A DNA stretch of 51,535 bases from Stenotrophomonas maltophilia (GTDB lineage Bacteria > Pseudomonadota > Gammaproteobacteria > Xanthomonadales > Xanthomonadaceae): the NCBI GenBank assembly GCA_002387845.1, contig DGLB01000046.1, forward strand, positions 1-51,535, in the 5' to 3' direction. Shown piece by piece: positions 1 through 8,594 of this stretch (position 1 is its first letter; the number at the start of each line of letters is the position of its first letter). The notes under the pieces were generated by a model. It did no database searches. It saw only the letters and a program-made list of their open reading frames with translations, and was not told the origin of the DNA. A program made the translations under genes and the position numbers.

Positions 1-92
1 GTCATGGCACGCAACATCGTTCTCGATGGCACAGGTGTCATGTGCGTCAATCTGCGCGAAACGCAGCCCGCGACCACGCATCCGATCCCCCA

Positions 93-536
93 TTACGTCC
101 CCACCCGACACCCCACCTCACTACACCCCAGGTGATCCAACGCGATCTCCAGCGCATGCATGTAGCTCTGCGCGCAATACCCGTGCGCCACCCCGATCCG
201 CGAACCCACCCCATCCGGCAGGCACGCTTCCGGCGCACCGCAATCATCGTCATGCACCTCCACATACGCGTTATGCAGATGCGGCAATAACCGCTGCAAT
301 CGCGCGCTTCCCACACACGCACCCGGATCCAGCAACGTCACCTCACCACGACTGTGGTCCGCCACCCGCAGTGCATCCAGCAGCTCCTGCTCGGACCCAC
401 AGGCCCGGATCGCCACCGTGGTACCGGCATCAATCGCCCGATGCACCAGCGCCTTCAACACCGGCCCCGGCAGCGGCTGCGCGGTACGGATCAACTGACC
501 GGCCGCCTCCGGCCCACGAATGATGAAAATGGACAT
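93..536 (-). CDS. type II 3-dehydroquinate dehydratase-like protein, probably not catalytic
   Basis: 147 residues, the usual length of AroQ. The order of AroQ signatures can be followed: an N-terminal IIRGPEAAG segment where AroQ has a Pro-Asn-Leu-Asn stretch, then LLDPGA (AroQ has INPGA), VEVHDDD (EVHLSN) and a C-terminal GYCAQSYMHALEIAL (GVQGYLLAL). The catalytic set is broken: Asn of NPGA is Asp, the THTS His is absent (CVGS), and the RE-x-FR Arg region after EVH is lost. I infer a retained fold with lost or changed function. The start is the ATG at 536, three bases after the stop of the next gene upstream, so the two are almost certainly cotranscribed. An in-family housekeeping AroQ is expected elsewhere. 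Confidence 0.72.
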   Translation of the reverse strand: MSIFIIRGPEAAGQLIRTAQPLPGPVLKALVHRAIDAGTTVAIRACGSEQELLDALRVADHSRGEVTLLDPGACVGSARLQRLLPHLHNAYVEVHDDDCGAPEACLPDGVGSRIGVAHGYCAQSYMHALEIALDHLGCSEVGCRVGT

Positions 537-539
537 GAC

Positions 540-950
540 TCAAACTCCCACGGAAGCAGAAAGCAGACGACGTTCGGCAATCGCCAGCGACAAGCGGCAG
601 GCGTCATCGCGCCCGCTGCTGCAGACCACGCGCGCCACCGGCGCATGCTGGGGGTGAAGGTGCGCGTCCAGACCGTCGTCGTCGTTGGCGGCCATTTCGA
701 TGTACGGCACCGGCAGCGCGTCCAGCGCGGCGCACAGGGCCTGCGCATGCGCGGCCCACTGCGCCGGGTCGGCGTTGGCCGCCTCGATCAGCAGGCAGTC
801 CGGTCGGCAGTCCCGCGCCTGGTCCAGGCAGGCCAGCAGCGCCGGCAGGGTGGAACAGTCCTGGCAGAACACCGCATGCCCGGCCAACCGGGCCGGTACC
901 AGGTCCGGCGCGCCCTGCGGCGATGCCTGCCGGATCAACAGGATGGTCAT
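540..950 (-). CDS. second, more degenerate AroQ-like protein
   Basis: 136 residues from the ATG at 950. The frame stays open upstream to 1271, but that part antiparallels lepB and is not believed. It resembles its downstream neighbour in plan: MTILLIRQ start, LLIEAAN where AroQ has the INPGA strand, then PYIEMAANDDD aligning with VEVHDDD of the neighbour, and an alanine-rich last helix (RLSLAIAERRLL). Catalytic His, Arg and Tyr positions of dehydroquinase are not recognisable. The most economical reading is a tandem duplication of an AroQ-fold gene, with both copies diverged. It could also be a distant relative recognised only by length and fold. It is divergent from lepB with about 200 bp between them. 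Confidence 0.6.
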   Translation of the reverse strand: MTILLIRQASPQGAPDLVPARLAGHAVFCQDCSTLPALLACLDQARDCRPDCLLIEAANADPAQWAAHAQALCAALDALPVPYIEMAANDDDGLDAHLHPQHAPVARVVCSSGRDDACRLSLAIAERRLLSASVGV

Positions 951-1152
951 GGAACACCTCGACAATGCGCCGGTTGGCGCGGTGTCGCCACGATGCGCGT
1001 GCCGCCCATAAAGCTGCCATGCCCCGGTGCCGGGCAGGGCGTAAACAACGCGTAGATTCGGCCCGCGGGCGATTCCCGGTTCAGCCGTGGTTGAATGGAA
1101 CTTGTGCTCCCTCGACGGGGTCACAGCCCTACCTACCTGCAAGGAGCGCTCC

Positions 1153-1779
1153 ATGACTGCCGCAACCCCCGCAACCGAACCCAAGGGCCTGGTGCACTGG
1201 TTGAAGAAGGAAGCCATGCCCATGGCGGTGATGCTCGGCCTGCTGCTGGCCGCACGCGACACCCTGGCCAACCATTACCAGGTGCCCAGTGGCTCGATGG
1301 AGCCCACGCTGATGCCGGGCGACCGCGTGGTGGTGGACATGCGCGCCTACGGCGTGCGCCTGCCGTTCACCAACAAGGAACTGCTGCACACCGGTGAGCC
1401 GCAGCGCGGCGACGTGGTGGTGTTCAATTCGCCGCTGGATGGTACGCGCTTGATCAAGCGCGTGGCGGCGGTGGGCGGTGACCGGGTTCGCCTGCATGAC
1501 GGGCAGCTGAGCATCAACGGTCAGCCGCTGCGCGGTGATGGCAAGGGTGAGGTGGAAGACTTCGGTGGCCGCGAGGTGAGCTTGAACCTGGACCAGGGCG
1601 GCGGCCCGGATATTGATGGCATCACCATTCCGGCCGGCAAGCTGCTGATGCTGGGGGATCACCGTGGTAACAGTGCCGATGGGCGGTATTTCGGGTTGGT
1701 GAATGCCAGTGAGGTGTATGGGAAGGGCGCGTGGGTGTATTACCGGCGTGGGGATGGGTTTACGTGGAAGTCGTTGTGA
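1153..1779 (+). CDS. lepB: signal peptidase I
   Basis: 208 residues. S26-type signal peptidase that cleaves signal peptides from exported proteins at the outer face of the inner membrane. One N-terminal membrane segment (about residues 22-36) is followed by PSGSMEPTL with the catalytic Ser48, the RLIKRV box with the general base Lys102, and the late GDHRGNSADGR box. Start chosen at the ATG with AAGGAG six bases upstream (1141-1146); the frame is open further upstream but lacks such a site. Many Xanthomonadaceae encode more than one signal peptidase I, so this may be an additional short LepB rather than the main one. Confidence 0.93.
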   Translation: MTAATPATEPKGLVHWLKKEAMPMAVMLGLLLAARDTLANHYQVPSGSMEPTLMPGDRVVVDMRAYGVRLPFTNKELLHTGEPQRGDVVVFNSPLDGTRLIKRVAAVGGDRVRLHDGQLSINGQPLRGDGKGEVEDFGGREVSLNLDQGGGPDIDGITIPAGKLLMLGDHRGNSADGRYFGLVNASEVYGKGAWVYYRRGDGFTWKSL

Positions 1780-1789
1780 CGCGAACGGC

Positions 1790-1849
1790 AGCCGGGCAAG
1801 CCCGGCTCTACGCGCCACGTTCCCGGTAGCGCTGGCCGTTGGCCGGCCC
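1790..1849. repeat. pair of SMAG/REP-type palindromes
   Basis: Two GTAG-headed palindromes follow lepB in opposite orientation. One reads on the minus strand (1790-1811, core AGCCGGGCAAGCCCGGCT) and one on the plus strand (1826-1849, core GGCCGTTGGCCGGCC). They may fold as transcript-end hairpins. Confidence 0.8.
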
Positions 1850-1987
1850 ACGGATACCGCACAGCAATCGGTATCCATACGCAAAACGTCTCAATCAAGA
1901 CCAATGAGGTTATGGATCGACCCATAAGCCGGGCCTATCCTGAGGCCTGACCCCACGTAACGGCCCACCCCCACGGGCCCTGACGCC

Positions 1988-3256
1988 ATGAACGGTGACA
2001 CCGCCGCGCTGCCGGCCGACCGCAGCGCCCCTGCTGCTTCCCCCGCCGCAGACCACATCCAGCAGGGCACCCCCGCCTTCCGCCGCACCGCCGTGGCACT
2101 GTTCCTGGCCGGCTTCTCCACCTTCGGCCTGCTCTACACCGTGCAGCCGCTGCTGCCGGAGTTCACCCGCCACTTCGGCGTCTCCGCCGCCAACAGCGCA
2201 CTGGCGCTGTCGTTGAGCACCGGCCTGCTGGCGGTGTCGATGCTGATCGCGGGTTTGATCTCGGACCGGGTCGGCCGCCGCAACGTGATGATCACCGCGC
2301 TGCTCGCCTCCACCGTGCTCTCGGCCGCCAGCGCACTGGTCAACGACTGGACCACGCTGCTGATCCTGCGCGCCCTGCTGGGTATCGCCCTCAGCGGCGT
2401 TCCTGCGGTGGCGATGACCTATCTGGTCGAGGAAATGGACAGCCGCGCCCTCGGCCTGGCGATGGGCCTGTACATCGGCGGCAACGCGGTCGGCGGCATG
2501 AGCGGTCGCCTGATCGCCGGCGTGGTCGCCGACCATTGGGGCTGGCGCTGGGGTATCGGCGGGGGGTCGATCATCGCCGTGGCCAGCACCGCGCTGCTGT
2601 GGATGCAGCTGCCACCTTCGCGCCACTTCCAGGCACGCCGCAGCGGACTGCGCGAACTGCCCGCGCGCTGGCGCACGCTGTTCGCCGACCCGGGCCTGCC
2701 GTGGCTGTTCGCCACCGCCTTCCTGCTGATGGGCGTGTTCGTCACCCTCTACAACTACCTCGGCTACCACCTGCTGGCTCCGCCGTACCGGTTGAGCCAG
2801 ACCGTGGTCGGGCTGATCTTCAGCGTGTACCTGGTCGGCACCTTCAGTTCGGCGTGGATGGGCCAGCAGGCCACCCGGCACGGGCGCGGCAAGGTGCTGG
2901 CGATCTGCTACGCGCTGATCGCCACCGGCATCGTGCTGCTGGCACTGCCGTGGCTGGGGTGCATGGCGGCCGGCATCGCGCTGGTCACCTTCGGTTTCTT
3001 CGGCGGCCATTCGGTGGCCAGCAGCTGGGTCGGCAGCCGCGCCGGGATCCTGCGCGCGGAGGCCTCGGCGCTGTACCTGTTTGCCTATTACCTGGGTTCC
3101 AGCGTGGCCGGTGCACTCGGCGGCGTGTTCTACACCCACTGGGACTGGTGGGGCGTGTGTGCATTCACCGCCGTCATGACCGTGGGCGGGGCCAGCATCG
3201 CGTGGCAGCTGCGGCGTCGCACCCGTCCGCAGCCGGAGCTCGCGCTCAGCCGTTGA
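1988..3256 (+). CDS. MFS transporter (YnfM-like)
   Basis: 422 residues with about 12 hydrophobic segments after a polar, Ala/Pro-rich 30-residue head. The typical loop 2-3 signature of major facilitator proteins is visible as SDRVGRRN (around residues 90-97), and the N-terminal FLAGFSTFGLLYTVQPLLP is characteristic of the YnfM/Bcr-like drug or metabolite:H+ antiporter group. The substrate cannot be read from the sequence. Its 3' end overlaps the convergent LysR gene by 11 bp. Confidence 0.88.
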   Translation: MNGDTAALPADRSAPAASPAADHIQQGTPAFRRTAVALFLAGFSTFGLLYTVQPLLPEFTRHFGVSAANSALALSLSTGLLAVSMLIAGLISDRVGRRNVMITALLASTVLSAASALVNDWTTLLILRALLGIALSGVPAVAMTYLVEEMDSRALGLAMGLYIGGNAVGGMSGRLIAGVVADHWGWRWGIGGGSIIAVASTALLWMQLPPSRHFQARRSGLRELPARWRTLFADPGLPWLFATAFLLMGVFVTLYNYLGYHLLAPPYRLSQTVVGLIFSVYLVGTFSSAWMGQQATRHGRGKVLAICYALIATGIVLLALPWLGCMAAGIALVTFGFFGGHSVASSWVGSRAGILRAEASALYLFAYYLGSSVAGALGGVFYTHWDWWGVCAFTAVMTVGGASIAWQLRRRTRPQPELALSR

Positions 3257-4151
3257 TGCCCACCTGCAGCAGGCGGGTGAAGTGGGTGATGAGCGGGGAA
3301 GGACTGCCGCGCCGGCAGGCCACGTGTACTTCCGAACTGGCGGCGCGATCACTCAGCGGCACAAAGCGTGCGCCTTCCACGTGTATATGGCTGCACGACG
3401 CCGGCAGCACGGTCACACCCAGGCCCGACGCGGCCAGACTGATCAGCGTGGACGCTTCACCCGCTTCCTGGATGATGCGCGGAGTGAACCCGGCACTGCG
3501 GCACAGTGCGATGAAGTGATCGTGGATGCCGGCACCCACTTCGCGCAGGAAACCCACGAACGGTTCGTGCGCAAACTGGCGCAGCGCAATCGGCGTTCCT
3601 TCCGGAACACCGCGCAGCAGCGGATGCTGGTCATTCACCACCAGCGCCAGTGGATCGCTGAACAACTTGCGTGACATCAACGTGGTCGGCAATGCACGTT
3701 TGCGGATCAGCCCCACATCGAGCTCGTTGGCCACCAGCGCATCAATCTGCTGCAGGGTGTTCATCTCGCGCAGCTTCAACAGCACCTGCGGGAACTGCTG
3801 GCGATAGGCGAAGATCGCGCGCGGAATCTGCGTGGACAGGGGCGTCGCACGGGTCAGGCCGATGCGCAGTTCGCCGGTCTCGCCGCGCTGCGCGCGCTGG
3901 GTGAGTTCAATGGCCTGGTCCACGCGCGCCAACGCCTCGGTGGCCTGTGCCTGCAGCACGCGCCCGGCTTCGGTCAGTTCCACGCGGCGGTTGCTGCGCA
4001 CGAACAGCCGCGCGCCCAGCAGTGTTTCCAGCTGACGGATCTGCTGGCTCAAGGGCGGCTGTGACATGCCCAGCCGTTCGGCGGCGCGGCCGAAATGCAG
4101 GGTGTCGGCCACGGCCAGGAAGTAGCGCAGGTGGCGCAGTTCAATCGACAT
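3246..4151 (-). CDS. LysR family regulator, BenM/CatM-like
   Basis: 301 residues. The N-terminal winged helix-turn-helix opens with MSIELRHLRYFLAVADTLHF and contains AAERLGMSQPPLSQQIRQLE; the effector domain (about residues 90-295) contains LRIGLTRA and ASGLGVTVLP. The head resembles aromatic-catabolism regulators (BenM, CatR, AlsR), but no such catabolic genes lie here. It starts only 8 bp after the stop of the upstream LysR gene, so the two may share a transcript. It is convergent with the MFS gene and might regulate it, though that is only positional inference. Confidence 0.88.
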   Translation of the reverse strand: MSIELRHLRYFLAVADTLHFGRAAERLGMSQPPLSQQIRQLETLLGARLFVRSNRRVELTEAGRVLQAQATEALARVDQAIELTQRAQRGETGELRIGLTRATPLSTQIPRAIFAYRQQFPQVLLKLREMNTLQQIDALVANELDVGLIRKRALPTTLMSRKLFSDPLALVVNDQHPLLRGVPEGTPIALRQFAHEPFVGFLREVGAGIHDHFIALCRSAGFTPRIIQEAGEASTLISLAASGLGVTVLPASCSHIHVEGARFVPLSDRAASSEVHVACRRGSPSPLITHFTRLLQVGING

Positions 4152-4159
4152 GAGCGCCT

Positions 4160-5128
4160 TCAGCGTTCCGAGTGTCCGCTTTCATCATAGCTGCGCGGAC
4201 TGAACAGGTCTGGCTGGATCAGCTCGATGAAGGCACGCGCCTGCGGCGACAGGAAGCGGCCGCGGCGCACGATCACCCCGTAGCTGCGCTCGGGGAACCA
4301 GGCGCTCATCGAGCGCGTCACCAGCCTGCCGCGGTCGGCTTCGTTCAAACACAGCGCCGGCACGATCGAAATGCCCATGCCCATCGCCACGTACTGCTTG
4401 ATCACTTCCCAACCGCCCACCTCCAGCGCCACCGTGTAGGGCATGCGTTGGCGCTGGAACACCTGGTCGACCAGCCGGTAGGTGATCTGGCGCTTCGGCG
4501 GCAGCACCAGTGGGTAGGCCGAGATCGCCTCCAGGGTCAGCTCGGGCAGCTGCGCCAGCGGGTGGTCGGGCGGGGCGATCAGCACCTGCTCGAAACGGTA
4601 GGCCGGGGCGTAGGTCAGGTCGGCCGGCACTTCGGTCATCGAACCCACGGCCAGGTCGGCGGCGTCGCTGCGCAGCAGGTCGGTGCCGTCGGCGCTGATC
4701 GCGTTGTGCAGGGTCAGGCGCACGTCCGGGTGGCGCTGGCGGAAGCGCTCCACGATGCGCGGCAGCAGGTACAGGATGGTCGAGCTGTTGGCGGCAATGT
4801 TGAGCTCGCCGGCATCCAGGCCCTTCACCTTGTCGCGGAAGCTGGCCTCCAGCCCGTCCAGGCTCTCGACCAGCGGCTGGGCCATCTCGAACAGCAGCTG
4901 GCCCTCGCGGCTGGGCACCAGGCGGCGACCGCTGCGCTCGAACAGCACCACCCCCAGCTCGCGTTCCAGCGCCTGCACCTGCTGGCTGACCGCCGGCTGG
5001 CTGACAAACAGCGCCTCAGCTGCCCGTGAGACTGAGCCCAGCCGCACCACCTGGCAGAACGCCCGTAGCGGTTTGAGCCGATCAGATTTGTAGGAAAAAC
5101 GAGGACTTGCGGAGCGCGATGTGGGCAT
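4160..5128 (-). CDS. LysR family regulator divergent from aceBA
   Basis: 322 residues from the ATG at 5128 (MPTSRSASPRFSYK). An ATG in frame at 5164 would overrun the palindrome at 5141-5155, so the shorter start is preferred. The HTH reads VSRAAEALFVSQPAVSQQVQALE. The effector domain is of the CysB/CbbR-like type (LNIAANSSTILYLLP, AMGMGISIVP). Its divergent position beside malate synthase and isocitrate lyase suggests that it controls the glyoxylate shunt. Effector unknown. Confidence 0.88.
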   Translation of the reverse strand: MPTSRSASPRFSYKSDRLKPLRAFCQVVRLGSVSRAAEALFVSQPAVSQQVQALERELGVVLFERSGRRLVPSREGQLLFEMAQPLVESLDGLEASFRDKVKGLDAGELNIAANSSTILYLLPRIVERFRQRHPDVRLTLHNAISADGTDLLRSDAADLAVGSMTEVPADLTYAPAYRFEQVLIAPPDHPLAQLPELTLEAISAYPLVLPPKRQITYRLVDQVFQRQRMPYTVALEVGGWEVIKQYVAMGMGISIVPALCLNEADRGRLVTRSMSAWFPERSYGVIVRRGRFLSPQARAFIELIQPDLFSPRSYDESGHSER

Positions 5129-5140
5129 GGCGTCACAACT

Positions 5141-5155
5141 ATAAGTTGAACTTAT
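5141..5155. promoter_or_regulatory. perfect palindrome, candidate LysR operator
   Basis: ATAAGTTGAACTTAT: 7-bp arms around one G, AT-rich in a GC-rich context. It lies 12 bp before the LysR start and 80 bp before aceB. This is a typical position for a LysR autoregulatory and activation site, but the target is inferred. Confidence 0.55.
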
Positions 5156-5235
5156 CCAACGCATTGCAATAACTGTTTTGTCAAATACCACACTCCGGCG
5201 CACGGTGGAGTCCACCCGCACCGCAGGAGTTGGAC

Positions 5236-6885
5236 ATGTCCGCTGTCGCCGCATTCGCCACGCCCCAGCCCACCCCGGCCGATGCCCCGGCCACCCCGGG
5301 CATCGCCCTGACCACCCAGCTGGCCGGTCAGTCGGCCGTGCTGCCGGCGGGGGTACTGGCGCTGCTGGTGTCGCTGCACCGCGCGGTGGAACCGGAACGC
5401 CAGCGCCGCCTGCAGGCCCGTCGCGAGCGCCAGGCACGGTTCGATGCCGGCGAGCTGCCGGACTTCCGCGCCGACACCGCCGCCATCCGCGCCGACGACT
5501 GGAAGGTCGCGTCGATCCCGGACGCGCTGCAGGACCGTCGCGTGGAGATCACCGGGCCGACCGACCCGAAGATGGTGATCAACGCGCTGAACTCGGGGGC
5601 CAAGGTGTTCATGGCCGACTTCGAGGATTCCACCGCCCCGGCGTGGCGCAACGTGCTGGCCGGCCAGCAGGCGCTGATCGGCGCGGTCCGCGGCGACCTG
5701 ACCTTCACCGGCCCGGCAGTGGACGGCAAGCCCGGCAAGCACTACGCGCTGCGCCCGCTGCAGGAGCAGGCGGTGCTGATCGTCCGCCCGCGCGGCTGGC
5801 ACCTGGACGAGAAGCACGTGCGCATCGACGGCCAGCCGCTGGCCGGCGGCCTGTTCGACGCGGCGGTGTTCGCCTTCCACAACGCGCGCACCCTGATGTG
5901 CCGCCAGCGTGGCCCGTACTTCTACCTGCCAAAGCTGCAGTCGATGGAGGAGGCCGCGCTGTGGGAGACCGCGCTGTCGCACATCGAGGGCATGCTCGGC
6001 CTGCCGCATGGCCAGATCAAGGTGACGGTGCTGATCGAAACGCTGCCGGCGGTGTTCGAGATGGACGAGATCCTGCATGCGCTGCGCGACCGAATCGTCG
6101 GTTTGAACTGCGGGCGCTGGGATTACATTTTCTCGTACATCAAGACCTTCCGCGCGCACCCGGACAAGGTGCTGCCCGAGCGTGGCCAGGTGACCATGAC
6201 CCAGCCGTTCCTGAAGGCGTATTCGGAGCTGCTGATCCAGACCTGCCACCGCCGCGGGGCACATGCGATGGGGGGCATGGCCGCGCAGATTCCGATCAAC
6301 CACGATGCCGCCGCCAACGAACAGGCGATGGCGCGGGTGCGTGCCGACAAGCTGCGCGAGGTCACTGCCGGCCACGACGGCACCTGGGTGGCGCACCCGG
6401 CGCTGATTCCAGTGGCGCAGGCGATTTTCGACGAACACATGCCCGGGCCGAACCAGCACGCGGTGCTGCGCCGGGACGTGAAGGTCGATCGCGATGCGTT
6501 GATTGCCACGCCGGCAGGCACGATCACCCGCGCCGGTTTCGAGGGCAACGTGGAAGTCTGCGTGCGCTACCTCGCCGCGTGGCTGGACGGCAACGGCTGC
6601 GTGCCGATCCACCACCTGATGGAAGACGCGGCCACCGCCGAGATCAGCCGCAGCCAGCTGTGGCAGTGGCTGCACGTGCCGGGACAGCACCTGGACGACG
6701 GCACCGCGATTGACCTGGCGCTGCTGGACGCGACGCTGGCGGGCCTGCCGGCGCGGCTGGGTGATCGCAGTGCGCTGCCGGGCGGGACGCGCATTGAAGA
6801 GGCGATTGCGTTGCTGGGCGAGCTGAGCCGCCGCAGCGAGCTGACGGATTTCCTGACCTTGCCTGCGTACGACCGGTTGGATTGA
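5236..6885 (+). CDS. aceB: malate synthase A
   Basis: 549 residues, close to the usual 530-550 of the A isoform. Condenses glyoxylate with acetyl-CoA to malate, the second step of the glyoxylate shunt. Visible family motifs include KVFMADFEDSTAP, a conserved Arg region FHNARTLMCRQRGPYFYLPK, LIETLPAVFEMDEI and GRWDYIFSYIK. The start is the ATG at 5236, with AGGAG at 5225-5229; a TTG two codons earlier (5230) is in frame but lies too close to the ribosome site. Followed by aceA after 200 bp of repeats, with the LysR gene divergent upstream. Confidence 0.96.
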   Translation: MSAVAAFATPQPTPADAPATPGIALTTQLAGQSAVLPAGVLALLVSLHRAVEPERQRRLQARRERQARFDAGELPDFRADTAAIRADDWKVASIPDALQDRRVEITGPTDPKMVINALNSGAKVFMADFEDSTAPAWRNVLAGQQALIGAVRGDLTFTGPAVDGKPGKHYALRPLQEQAVLIVRPRGWHLDEKHVRIDGQPLAGGLFDAAVFAFHNARTLMCRQRGPYFYLPKLQSMEEAALWETALSHIEGMLGLPHGQIKVTVLIETLPAVFEMDEILHALRDRIVGLNCGRWDYIFSYIKTFRAHPDKVLPERGQVTMTQPFLKAYSELLIQTCHRRGAHAMGGMAAQIPINHDAAANEQAMARVRADKLREVTAGHDGTWVAHPALIPVAQAIFDEHMPGPNQHAVLRRDVKVDRDALIATPAGTITRAGFEGNVEVCVRYLAAWLDGNGCVPIHHLMEDAATAEISRSQLWQWLHVPGQHLDDGTAIDLALLDATLAGLPARLGDRSALPGGTRIEEAIALLGELSRRSELTDFLTLPAYDRLD

Positions 6886-6895
6886 GTTGATCGAA

Positions 6896-6952
6896 ACGCG
6901 ACCGACCGACGCAAACGCGATCGACCAACCGATACGCGGTCGACCAACCGTA
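6896..6952 (+). repeat. three 19-bp tandem repeats
   Basis: Units start ACGCG at 6896, 6915 and 6934 (for example ACGCGATCGACCAACCGAT). The second and third differ at three positions and the first is more diverged. The last unit runs directly into the GTAG head of the next palindrome. Units contain CGATCG or CGGTCG-like cores. Confidence 0.75.
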
Positions 6953-6994
6953 GAGCGGGGCTTGCCCCGCTGAGCCGGGCAAGCCCGGCTCTAC
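6950..6994. repeat. head-to-head SMAG dimer
   Basis: GTAG-headed palindrome 6950-6971 (GAGCGGGGCTTGCCCCGCT) abuts an inverted copy ending CTAC at 6994. Can fold as two adjacent hairpins or one long one in the aceB-aceA spacer. Confidence 0.85.
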
Positions 6995-7042
6995 ATGGCC
7001 CATCCCGGACATGGCCCATCCCGGACATGGCCTATCCCGGTC
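6995..7042 (+). repeat. three 16-bp tandem repeats
   Basis: Units ATGGCCCATCCCGGAC at 6995 and 7011 are identical; the third (7027-7042) has two changes. A fourth partial ATGACCC follows. They begin exactly where the SMAG dimer ends. Confidence 0.85.
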
Positions 7043-7085
7043 ATGACCCCAACCCCCCTTCCCATCGTTCACCTGGAGAACCGAC

Positions 7086-8378
7086 ATGAGCAAGCTGCCG
7101 ACCGCCGAACAGATCCAGCACGAATGGAACACCGACCCGCGCTGGGCCGGCATCACCCGCAACTACACCGCCGCCGACGTGGTGCGCCTGCGCGGCACGG
7201 TGCACGTGGAGCACTCGCTGGCCCGGCTGGGCGCGGAAAAGCTGTGGAAGTACCTGCATGAAAAAGACTTCGTCAACGCGCTGGGTGCGCTGACCGGCAA
7301 CCAGGCAATGCAGCAGGTGAAGGCCGGCCTCAATGCGATCTACCTGTCGGGTTGGCAGGTGGCGGCCGATGCCAACCTGGCCGGCCAGATGTATCCGGAC
7401 CAGTCGCTGTACCCGGCCGATTCGGTGCCGGCGGTGGTCAAGCGCATCAACAACACGCTGCTGCGCGCCGACCAGCTGCACCACGCCGAAGGCAAGGACG
7501 AGATCGACTTCCTGCAGCCGATCGTGGCCGATGCGGAAGCCGGCTTTGGCGGCGTGCTCAACGCCTTCGAACTGATGAAGGCGATGATCGAGGCGGGTGC
7601 GGCCGGCGTGCACTTCGAAGACCAGCTGGCCTCGGTGAAGAAGTGCGGCCACATGGGCGGCAAGGTGCTGGTGCCGACCCGCGAAGCGATCGAGAAGTTG
7701 AACGCGGCGCGGTTGGCGGCGGATGTGCTGGGTGTTCCGACCCTGCTGGTGGCGCGTACCGATGCCGAGGCGGCCGACCTGCTGACCAGCGACATCGACA
7801 GCAACGACCAGCCGTTCGCCACCGGTGAGCGCACCCCGGAAGGCTTCTATCGCACCCGCAACGGCCTCGACCAGGCCATCAGCCGGGGCCTGGCATACGC
7901 GCCCTACGCCGACCTGATCTGGTGTGAAACCGGCAAGCCCGACCTGGAATTCGCGCGCCGGTTTGCCGAAGCCATCCACGCGAAGTTCCCGGGCAAGCTG
8001 CTGGCCTACAACTGCTCGCCGAGCTTCAACTGGAAGAAGAACCTGGATGACGCAACGATTGCGAAGTTCCAGAAGGAAATCGCCAGCTACGGCTACAAGT
8101 TCCAGTTCATCACCCTGGCCGGTTTCCACGCCCTGAACTACTCGATGTTCAACCTGGCCCACGGCTATGCCCGCCGCCAGATGAGCGCCTTCGTGGAACT
8201 GCAGGAAGCCGAGTTCGCCGCCGCCGACCGCGGCTTCACCGCGGTGAAGCACCAGCGCGAGGTCGGCACCGGCTACTTCGACGCCGTCACCCAGGCCATC
8301 CAGCAGGGCCAATCCTCAACCACCGCCCTGACCGGCTCCACCGAGGAAGAACAGTTCAGCGCCGGCCAGGCGGCCTGA
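7086..8378 (+). CDS. aceA: isocitrate lyase
   Basis: 430 residues, the short proteobacterial form. Splits isocitrate into glyoxylate and succinate, opening the glyoxylate shunt. The catalytic signature KKCGHMGGKV with Cys187 is intact, as are the Mg-binding region FLQPIVADAEAGFGG and the C-terminal YNCSPSFNWKK. A good ribosome site (GGAG) lies at 7075. The gene follows aceB after a 200-bp repeat-rich spacer, so its expression may be partly uncoupled from aceB. It ends at a perfect hairpin. Confidence 0.97.
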   Translation: MSKLPTAEQIQHEWNTDPRWAGITRNYTAADVVRLRGTVHVEHSLARLGAEKLWKYLHEKDFVNALGALTGNQAMQQVKAGLNAIYLSGWQVAADANLAGQMYPDQSLYPADSVPAVVKRINNTLLRADQLHHAEGKDEIDFLQPIVADAEAGFGGVLNAFELMKAMIEAGAAGVHFEDQLASVKKCGHMGGKVLVPTREAIEKLNAARLAADVLGVPTLLVARTDAEAADLLTSDIDSNDQPFATGERTPEGFYRTRNGLDQAISRGLAYAPYADLIWCETGKPDLEFARRFAEAIHAKFPGKLLAYNCSPSFNWKKNLDDATIAKFQKEIASYGYKFQFITLAGFHALNYSMFNLAHGYARRQMSAFVELQEAEFAAADRGFTAVKHQREVGTGYFDAVTQAIQQGQSSTTALTGSTEEEQFSAGQAA

Positions 8379-8384
8379 TCTGCG

Positions 8385-8410
8385 AGGTGCCGGGCCATGC
8401 CCGGCACCTT
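8385..8410 (+). terminator. hairpin after aceA
   Basis: Perfect 11-bp stem AGGTGCCGGGC / GCCCGGCACCT with loop CAT, 7 bp after the aceA stop. There is no real U run, so it may act as a Rho-dependent end or an mRNA 3' protector. Confidence 0.6.
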
Positions 8411-8478
8411 CACGCATACGTCTTCACATGGCCGCTTGGCCGCCCCCACCCCAAACCCGCGTTCCAACAAAACGGGCC

Positions 8479-8510
8479 AACGGCCAAGACCCGAAATTTT
8501 GGCCGTTTTT
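8479..8510 (+). terminator. intrinsic terminator
   Basis: Nine-bp stem AACGGCCAA / TTGGCCGTT followed directly by T residues (8506-8510). It isolates the GGDEF gene from aceA transcription. Confidence 0.7.
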
Positions 8511-8594
8511 AATGGAACTGGGATGAGGCGCACACTTTTAAGGAGTGCTATCCTCGTCTGCTCACCGGGGGACGCTGGGAAGCGGGTGCACGGG

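Noticed and set aside
1..92. Start of a minus-strand gene leaving the window at position 5, or a short plus-strand peptide from position 4
   Set aside because: Only five bases of the former lie inside and there is no ribosome site; the short frame has no similarity or context.
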